A stretch of DNA of 64,000 nt from Streptomyces calvus (GTDB lineage Bacteria > Actinomycetota > Actinomycetes > Streptomycetales > Streptomycetaceae), in contig NZ_VCNP01000056.1 in NCBI RefSeq assembly GCF_006782915.1, forward strand, positions 1,037,277 through 1,101,276. Direction: 5' to 3'. Positions 59,877 to 64,000 of this stretch are shown one piece after another; positions within the stretch are counted from its first letter, which is position 1; every line of letters begins with the position of its first letter. The translations under genes were made by a program, and so were the position numbers. The notes under the pieces are model-generated. The model saw only the letters and a program-made list of their open reading frames with translations. It did no database searches and was not told the DNA's origin.

Positions 59877-59913
59877 CGTCGGGCCCGGTCCGCCACGAGG
59901 ACCGGGCCCGACG
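59877..59913. terminator. Bidirectional terminator after livK
   Basis: CGTCGGGCCCGGTCC (59877-59891) pairs perfectly with GGACCGGGCCCGACG (59899-59913), loop seven bases. It lies between the convergent livK and 59931 genes. Confidence 0.88.
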
Positions 59914-59930
59914 CGTGTCCCGCGGGCCGG

Positions 59931-60413
59931 TCAGCCGGTGACCGCCTCCGGGTCGCGGTCCGACGGCGGCCACACGTACGGCAGGTCGTGCGGCTCACCG
60001 GGGAACACGTCCGCGTACACGGCGGGATCCTTGCGCAGCAGCGCCGAACGGTGACTGCGGTGCACGGCGTCGTCCCCGAGCCAGGGCGGCAGCTCACCGG
60101 CCTCGGCCAGCTCCCGCTGACCGCGCACCGGCGCACCGGGCCGCACGGTGGCGAGGTCGGCGACCAGGGTCGCCGCGCAGCTGTCCTGGTGGCCCCGCTC
60201 GCGCCAGACGCGGCAGACCTCCAGGCCGTAGCGCACCAGCGCCTCCTCGTAGCCGGTCCACATCCGCACCGCCGGATGACGGCGCCACCCGTAGCCCGGC
60301 ACGATCAGGCCGCGCAGCACCTGGAGCGCCTCGACCCGCTGCTTGCCGAGCCGGCGCCGGTCCAGCACCAGCGCCGACGCGCAGAAGTCGGGGTACGGCA
60401 GGAAGGTCTGCAT
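59931..60413 (-). CDS. MSMEG_6728 family (Pyr_excise-like) protein
   Basis: A 160-aa cytoplasmic protein with the N-terminal QTFLPYPDFCASALVLDRRR and LGKQRVEALQVL, the signature of the MSMEG_6728/pyrimidine-dimer DNA glycosylase-like family. A later segment has HPAVRMWTGYEEALVRYG. The T4-endonuclease-V relation implies DNA base-excision, but activity in this family is not established. The ribosome-binding site before ATG 60413 is weak. Confidence 0.75.
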   Translation of the reverse strand: MQTFLPYPDFCASALVLDRRRLGKQRVEALQVLRGLIVPGYGWRRHPAVRMWTGYEEALVRYGLEVCRVWRERGHQDSCAATLVADLATVRPGAPVRGQRELAEAGELPPWLGDDAVHRSHRSALLRKDPAVYADVFPGEPHDLPYVWPPSDRDPEAVTG

Positions 60414-60502
60414 ACGGCCGTCCGCATCGTGGGTCCACCGCGGCCGGGGTCCCGGCCCACCGCACCGCAGTTCCCCTCCCGCCGCCGCTCACACCCCGCG
60501 GC

Positions 60503-61546
60503 TCAGCCCAGGTTGCCCAGCCGGGCCTCACGCCACAGGTCGACGCCGCCGTCGGTGGCGTGGGAGTCGATCTCGGCCAGCTCCTCGGCGGTGAAGTCGA
60601 GGTTCTCCAGCGCGGCGACGTTCTGCTCCAGCTGCTCGGTGCGGGAGGCGCCGATGACCAGCGACGTCACCCGCGGATCCCGCAGGGCCCAGGCCAGCGC
60701 CATCTGTGCGAGGGTCTGCCCGCGGCGGGCCGCGATGCCGTTCAGGGCACGCAGCCGGTCCCGCATGTCGTCGGTCAGCCACGCCGGGTCGAACGACTTG
60801 CCCGCCGCCGCCCGCGAGTCGCCCGGCACGCCGTCCAGGTAGCGGCCGGTCAGCAGGCCCTGGGCGAGCGCCGTGAAGCCGATGACCCCGAAGCCCTCCT
60901 CCTGCGCCACGTCGAGCAGGCCGTCCGTCTCGATCCAGCGGTTCAGCATGCTGTACGACGGCTGGTGGATCAGCAGCGGCGTCCCGAGGTCCCGCAGGAT
61001 GGCCGCGGCCTGCCGGGTGCGCTCGGCGTCGTAGGAGGAGATGCCGACGTAGAGCGCCTTGCCCTGGCGGACCGCCGTGTCGAGGGCGCCCATGGTCTCC
61101 TCGAGCGGAGTGGTGGCGTCGAGGCGGTGGGAGTAGAAGATGTCGACGTACTCCAGGCCCATGCGCTTCAGGGACTGGTCCAGCGAGGCGAGCAGGTACT
61201 TGCGGGAGCCGCCGCCCTGGCCGTAGGGGCCGGGCCACATGTCCCAGCCGGCCTTGGTGGAGACCACCAGTTCGTCGCGGTACGGCGCGAGGTCCTGCCG
61301 CATCAGCCGGCCGAAGTTGATCTCGGCGGAGCCGTAGGGCGGGCCGTAGTTGTTCGCCAGGTCGTGGTGGGTGATGCCGAGGTCGAAGGCGCGCAGGGCG
61401 ATCTCGCGCTGGGTCTCGAAGGGCCGCTCGTCGCCGAAGTTGTGCCAGTAGCCCAGGGACAGCAGGGGCAGGTCGAGGCCCGAGCGGCCGGTGCGCCGGT
61501 AGCGCATGGTGCCGTTGTAGCGCTCGGGGTTGCTGACGTGGTTCAT
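60503..61546 (-). CDS. YghZ-like aldo/keto reductase
   Basis: A 347-aa NADPH-dependent AKR of the YghZ/L-glyceraldehyde 3-phosphate reductase subfamily. THHDLANNYGPPYGSAEINF carries the catalytic Asp/Tyr region, VVSTKAGWDMWPGPYGQGG the Lys, and IFYSHR the His. The C-terminal VIGASRTEQLEQNV binds cofactor. Substrates are small aldehydes such as methylglyoxal or glyceraldehyde phosphates. GGAGA seven bases before ATG 61546 fixes the start. It is divergent from the snapalysin gene. Confidence 0.92.
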   Translation of the reverse strand: MNHVSNPERYNGTMRYRRTGRSGLDLPLLSLGYWHNFGDERPFETQREIALRAFDLGITHHDLANNYGPPYGSAEINFGRLMRQDLAPYRDELVVSTKAGWDMWPGPYGQGGGSRKYLLASLDQSLKRMGLEYVDIFYSHRLDATTPLEETMGALDTAVRQGKALYVGISSYDAERTRQAAAILRDLGTPLLIHQPSYSMLNRWIETDGLLDVAQEEGFGVIGFTALAQGLLTGRYLDGVPGDSRAAAGKSFDPAWLTDDMRDRLRALNGIAARRGQTLAQMALAWALRDPRVTSLVIGASRTEQLEQNVAALENLDFTAEELAEIDSHATDGGVDLWREARLGNLG

Positions 61547-61652
61547 CGGGGGTCTCCGGGTGGTGCGGGGCGGGGCGTCCCGTGGCATGGTGTGAACCCT
61601 GCCCACAGTGCCCCCGGAGTGATCAGGAAGTCCAACCGATCCCCCGCATGCC

Positions 61653-61675
61653 ATTCAGCATCATCGTTTCTGAAT
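61653..61675. promoter_or_regulatory. LysR-type box (T-N11-A) upstream of the snapalysin gene
   Basis: ATTCAG (61653-61658) and CTGAAT (61670-61675) are perfect arms around 11 bases, the classic LysR spacing, 100 bases upstream of the protease start. In other Streptomyces a LysR regulator (SnpR) controls snpA; no lysR gene is adjacent here. Confidence 0.6.
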
Positions 61676-61774
61676 CGGGCGGCGGTCCGAATGAGGGATT
61701 GAGCGCCGCGCCGGGTGGGCAGAGGCGCAGGCAGTGGCATGAACACGACTGCCCTTCCCCCACAGGAGGTCGAC

Positions 61775-62317
61775 ATGCGCGTACGCGGACTGACCGGCGG
61801 CCTGGCCGCAGCACTGGTGATGTCCTTCGCCCTGCTGGACGGCCCGGCCGCCGTGGCCGCACCGTCCGCCGGTACCGCGACCCCCGTGGTGGCCGCCCGG
61901 GTGCTCACGTACGACGCGAGCGGCGCCGCGGAGTTCAAGTCCGCGGTCGACCGGGGCGCGGCGATCTGGAACGAGAGCGTCGACGCGGTGGAACTGCGCC
62001 CGGTCACCTCCGGGCAGCGCGCCGACATCCGGGTCCTGGCGGACGACGGCTGGCCGCGCGCCGTGCCCGGCCCCCTGGGCACCGGGACCGTCTACATGGG
62101 GCGGCAGGCGGTGGACCAGGGCTACTACACGATCCGCATCGCGGCCCACGAACTCGGGCACATGCTGGGCCTGCCGGACCGCAAGCCCGGTCCCTGCTCC
62201 AGCCTGATGTCGGGTGCCAGCGCCGGCACCGCGTGCACCAACCCGTATCCGAACGCGGGGGAGCAGGCCGAGGTCGAGGAGAACTTCGAGGGGGCCCGCA
62301 CCGGGGCACTCATGTGA
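61775..62317 (+). CDS. snpA: Snapalysin (small neutral metalloprotease)
   Basis: A 180-aa secreted M7 protease. A Sec signal (residues 1-29) and a short propeptide (to about residue 45) precede the catalytic domain with His125, Glu126 and His129 (AAHELGHMLGLPD, third ligand Asp135), and a C-terminal Cys pair (Cys141, Cys154). It hydrolyses milk-casein-like proteins at neutral pH. GGAGG before ATG 61775 is decisive; upstream in-frame starts lack a ribosome-binding site. It is short for the family (usual precursor about 220 aa), mainly in the propeptide. Confidence 0.92.
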   Translation: MRVRGLTGGLAAALVMSFALLDGPAAVAAPSAGTATPVVAARVLTYDASGAAEFKSAVDRGAAIWNESVDAVELRPVTSGQRADIRVLADDGWPRAVPGPLGTGTVYMGRQAVDQGYYTIRIAAHELGHMLGLPDRKPGPCSSLMSGASAGTACTNPYPNAGEQAEVEENFEGARTGALM

Positions 62318-62324
62318 CTGATGT

Positions 62325-62353
62325 GACGACTGAGGCGATCACCGCTATGGTTG
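62325..62353 (+). promoter_or_regulatory. Candidate promoter for an intergenic small RNA
   Basis: GTGACG and TATGGT are 17 bases apart, a fair vegetative-type promoter, just past the snapalysin stop. It would start transcription near 62357. Confidence 0.35.
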
Positions 62354-62356
62354 TCT

Positions 62357-62505
62357 CAGGTCACGGCAACGGAAACCTCCGGAGCCCGGCTGTGCGTTGG
62401 TGGTCCAAGGAAAGACGCCCCGCTTCCTGCGGGGAGATGCAGGTGCAAGGCCTGCCCGGCGCTCCATCACGAGTCCCGTCCCGATCCACCGGGACGGGGC
62501 TCGTG
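62357..62505 (+). ncRNA. Candidate structured small RNA (unassigned)
   Basis: About 150 nt between two convergent stops. GGAGCCCGG (62381-62389) pairs with CCGG...GCTCC (62456-62465, one bulged C), enclosing hairpins TTGG/CCAA (62397-62408), CCCCGC/GCGGGG (62418-62434) and GCAGG/CCTGC (62439-62455, seven-base loop). A small AGGT/ACCT hairpin precedes it, and a strong terminator follows at 62468-62505. I cannot match it to a known riboswitch. It might instead be the 3' UTR of snpA. Confidence 0.45.
62468..62505. terminator. Terminator, 16-bp stem
   Basis: CACGAGTCCCGTCCCG (62468-62483) pairs with 62490-62505 with one G-U and a six-base loop; TTT follows nearby. It ends the snapalysin/sRNA transcript and faces the lipase stop. 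Confidence 0.85.
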
Positions 62506-62520
62506 CCGTTTCCGGCGGGA

Positions 62521-63843
62521 TCAGCGCTGCGTGGGCATGCTCGAGCAGTTGGACGTCGTCGGCTCGCCCGCGAGCCGGTCGGTCAGCCACTCCACCGCCT
62601 CGCCCTGGTCGACGAGCAGCGGGGCCACGTGGTTGGTCGTGAGCTTGTCGCCCAGGTCGGGCAGCCGGATGGCCTTGTAGGTGACGTCGCCGCCCCTGTC
62701 GCACCAGTCGAGGGCCAGCTGCCGCGCCTGCTCGTGCGGCACGATGTCGTCCTGGACGCCGGTGGCCAGCCGGACCGGCCCGGTGGGCTTCGTCATCCCG
62801 AGGCGCTGCTTGTCCAGGATCGCCCGGGCCTCCGGCTCACGGGCGATGACCGCCCCGATGGACTCGCCGCTCAGGGTCCACTTGGTGCTCCGGGTGAAGC
62901 CGTAGCCGAAGATCGCGTCCCCGATGCAGGTGGTGGCGATGTCCTTCAGGGCGGCGCGTCCGGTGGCGTTGATGTTGGCGTCGAGGACCTCGCGCAGCTC
63001 CGGGTAGGTCTGCGCGAAGCCGTTGATCGACCAGCCGAGCGCCGCGGCCAGGGCGCTGCCGTCGATGCCCTTCATCACCTCGGTGAGGTCGGCGGGCGGA
63101 GCGCCGCTGTAGGTGCCGACGAGAGGGACGTCGGGGGCGTAGGCGCGGTGCAGCTCGGCCGCGGAGGCGGTGGCTCCGCCGCCCTGGCTGTAGCCGTACA
63201 TGGCGACCCGTGAATCGGCGCGGACGGACGCGCCGGGCACGGAACGCGCGGCCCGGGCGGCGTCCAGCATGGCGTGCCCCTCGTCGACGCGGTTGACGTA
63301 GGTGTGGAGCCGGTCGGTGGCGCCGAGGCCGACGTAGTCGGTGACGACGACGGCCGCCCCGGTGGCGAGGAGCCGGAAGACGGCCAGGTTCTCGTAGCCG
63401 ACGGACACCGTCTGCGGGGTGACGGTCAGGGGGTGTTCCAGCGAGAGCGAGGGCGCGCACTGGTCGCCCTGTCCCATGGTCCCGGAGCCGACCACCACCA
63501 GGGGGCGGGGGCCGTCGCCCTCCCAGTCCGCGGACGGCTCGACGTAGGCGCCGGTGACGGCGACCGGCTGCCCGCCGGAGTCGGTGGAGGTGTACATCAG
63601 CCGGGTCGCGGTGCCCGGCAGCGGGCGGCCGTCCAGGCCGGGCAGGCTCAGGCCGAGCGGGAGCGGCTCGTGGCGGACGAGCACCCCGTTGCCCGCGGGG
63701 AGTTCGGCCGGCGGAGTGTAGAAGGCGGGGATCGTGACGCCCCGCGACACCACGGGTCCGCTCGCGGCGGCGGGCTGGACGGACACGCACACGCATGCGG
63801 TGGTGGCGACGACGGTGGTCAGCACGCTGCTGATACGGCTCAC
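62521..63843 (-). CDS. Secreted LIP-family lipase
   Basis: A 440-aa secretory alpha/beta hydrolase of the fungal-type LIP (triacylglycerol lipase) family. A Sec signal (residues 1-27) is followed by the core, with the nucleophile serine in GYSQGGGATASAAE and an acidic/histidine region near the C-terminus (ATGVQDDIVPHEQ; TTNHVAPLLVDQGEAVEWL). Paired cysteines near residues 305 and 379 could stabilise the fold. GAGGA seven bases before the GTG at 63843 fixes the start. Its promoter carries clustered GGTAA/TTACC dyads. Confidence 0.88.
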   Translation of the reverse strand: MSRISSVLTTVVATTACVCVSVQPAAASGPVVSRGVTIPAFYTPPAELPAGNGVLVRHEPLPLGLSLPGLDGRPLPGTATRLMYTSTDSGGQPVAVTGAYVEPSADWEGDGPRPLVVVGSGTMGQGDQCAPSLSLEHPLTVTPQTVSVGYENLAVFRLLATGAAVVVTDYVGLGATDRLHTYVNRVDEGHAMLDAARAARSVPGASVRADSRVAMYGYSQGGGATASAAELHRAYAPDVPLVGTYSGAPPADLTEVMKGIDGSALAAALGWSINGFAQTYPELREVLDANINATGRAALKDIATTCIGDAIFGYGFTRSTKWTLSGESIGAVIAREPEARAILDKQRLGMTKPTGPVRLATGVQDDIVPHEQARQLALDWCDRGGDVTYKAIRLPDLGDKLTTNHVAPLLVDQGEAVEWLTDRLAGEPTTSNCSSMPTQR

Positions 63844-63895
63844 GGCTCACTCCTCGCTCTCCTGCAGGAAGGTGGAACCGGAAACTAGCAGCGCT

Positions 63896-63939
63896 CACTT
63901 ACCGCTGGTAACTCTCCGGTAAGTTACGTACCGGTAACT
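63896..63939. promoter_or_regulatory. Clustered dyad operators upstream of the lipase gene
   Basis: TTACC-gct-GGTAA (63899-63911), CCGGTA...TACCGG (63916-63921, 63929-63934) and AGTTAC...GTAACT (63922-63927, 63934-63939) overlap in an AT-richer segment 55-96 bases upstream of the lipase. This is typical of a TetR/MarR-type site; the regulator is probably past the window edge. Confidence 0.55.
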
Positions 63940-64000
63940 ATTTCGTGAGGTGATCGGTGCGCGTGCGCCGCAACGCGACGGAACGGGGGCCCCCCCCCCC

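Noticed and set aside
62357..62467. Cobalamin or c-di-GMP riboswitch
   Set aside because: No conserved GCCACTG B12-box or GEMM core is present, and no gene lies downstream on the same strand.
1..64000. tRNA or rRNA genes, insertion sequences, prophage
   Set aside because: No cloverleaf with a GTTCRA-type T-loop and matching stems, no transposase-like frame and no phage structural genes were recognised.

Overview
The window is Streptomyces chromosome. Evidence: very high G+C with strong third-position GC bias, GAGG/GGAGG ribosome-binding sites, many GTG starts, four-base ATGA/GTGA gene overlaps, and typical Streptomyces families (DUF397 + Scr1-type XRE regulator + HATPase cluster, DUF574 methyltransferase, DUF5709, DUF5133, SpoIIE phosphatases, LAL and PucR regulators, snapalysin, GH64). 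I saw no tRNA, rRNA, insertion sequence, prophage or CRISPR array. Gene content looks like arm or near-arm accessory DNA: single genes and short operons, rich in regulators and secreted enzymes.

Layout. 1-8.9 kb: end of an unknown gene, a DUF35 zinc-ribbon/OB-fold gene, a TetR regulator bracketed by matching palindromes, an ATP-grasp protein, an ANTAR-GAF-PAS-SpoIIE phosphatase, an RpiR regulator, GNAT, a P-loop kinase and a beta-phosphoglucomutase-like HAD. 9-13 kb: a GT-C-like membrane protein, a stand-alone proteasome beta subunit (prcB paralogue) and small acidic proteins. 13-20 kb: secreted GH64 glucanase under a LacI-type palindrome, MFS exporter, Gfo/Idh/MocA dehydrogenase divergent from a LacI regulator, VOC protein, aldo/keto reductase. 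Tandem repeats of 43, 35 and 34 nt lie at the 3' ends of two of these genes. 20.6-26.6 kb: ABC exporter, GlxA-like AraC regulator with a divergent membrane protein, and a two-gene graspetide (omega-ester RiPP) locus. 26.9-34.9 kb: a repeat-containing membrane protein, a four-gene roadblock/PATAN-like operon without its usual GTPase, and a GH65 phosphorylase. 35-43.5 kb: lamin-tail protein, FprA-type ferredoxin reductase, a large transmembrane PP2C/HATPase sensor, and a whiJ/abaA-like cluster. 43.7-50.3 kb: a molybdopterin oxidoreductase with no N-terminal Fe-S cysteine motif, coupled to a small helical protein; a TPR protein; a cutinase of the TfCut2/PET-hydrolase type. 50.5-59.7 kb: a TTA-containing LAL regulator, PucR, and livFGHMK encoding a branched-chain/amide-type ABC importer. 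59.9-64 kb: Pyr_excise-type protein, YghZ-like reductase, snapalysin with a LysR-type box, a candidate small structured RNA between convergent genes, and a secreted LIP-family lipase.

How parts work together. Several units are self-contained: TetR with its operator set and the DUF35 gene; Gfo/Idh/MocA with its divergent LacI; AraC with its divergent membrane gene; tgmA with tgmB; PucR with livFGHMK. Secreted depolymerases (GH64, cutinase, lipase, snapalysin) and sugar-phosphate enzymes (GH65, HAD) suggest scavenging of polymers. Roadblock proteins, two SpoIIE phosphatases and the XRE/DUF397/HATPase cluster suggest developmental or stress signalling. All functions are inferred from recognisable sequence features; no database search was run.
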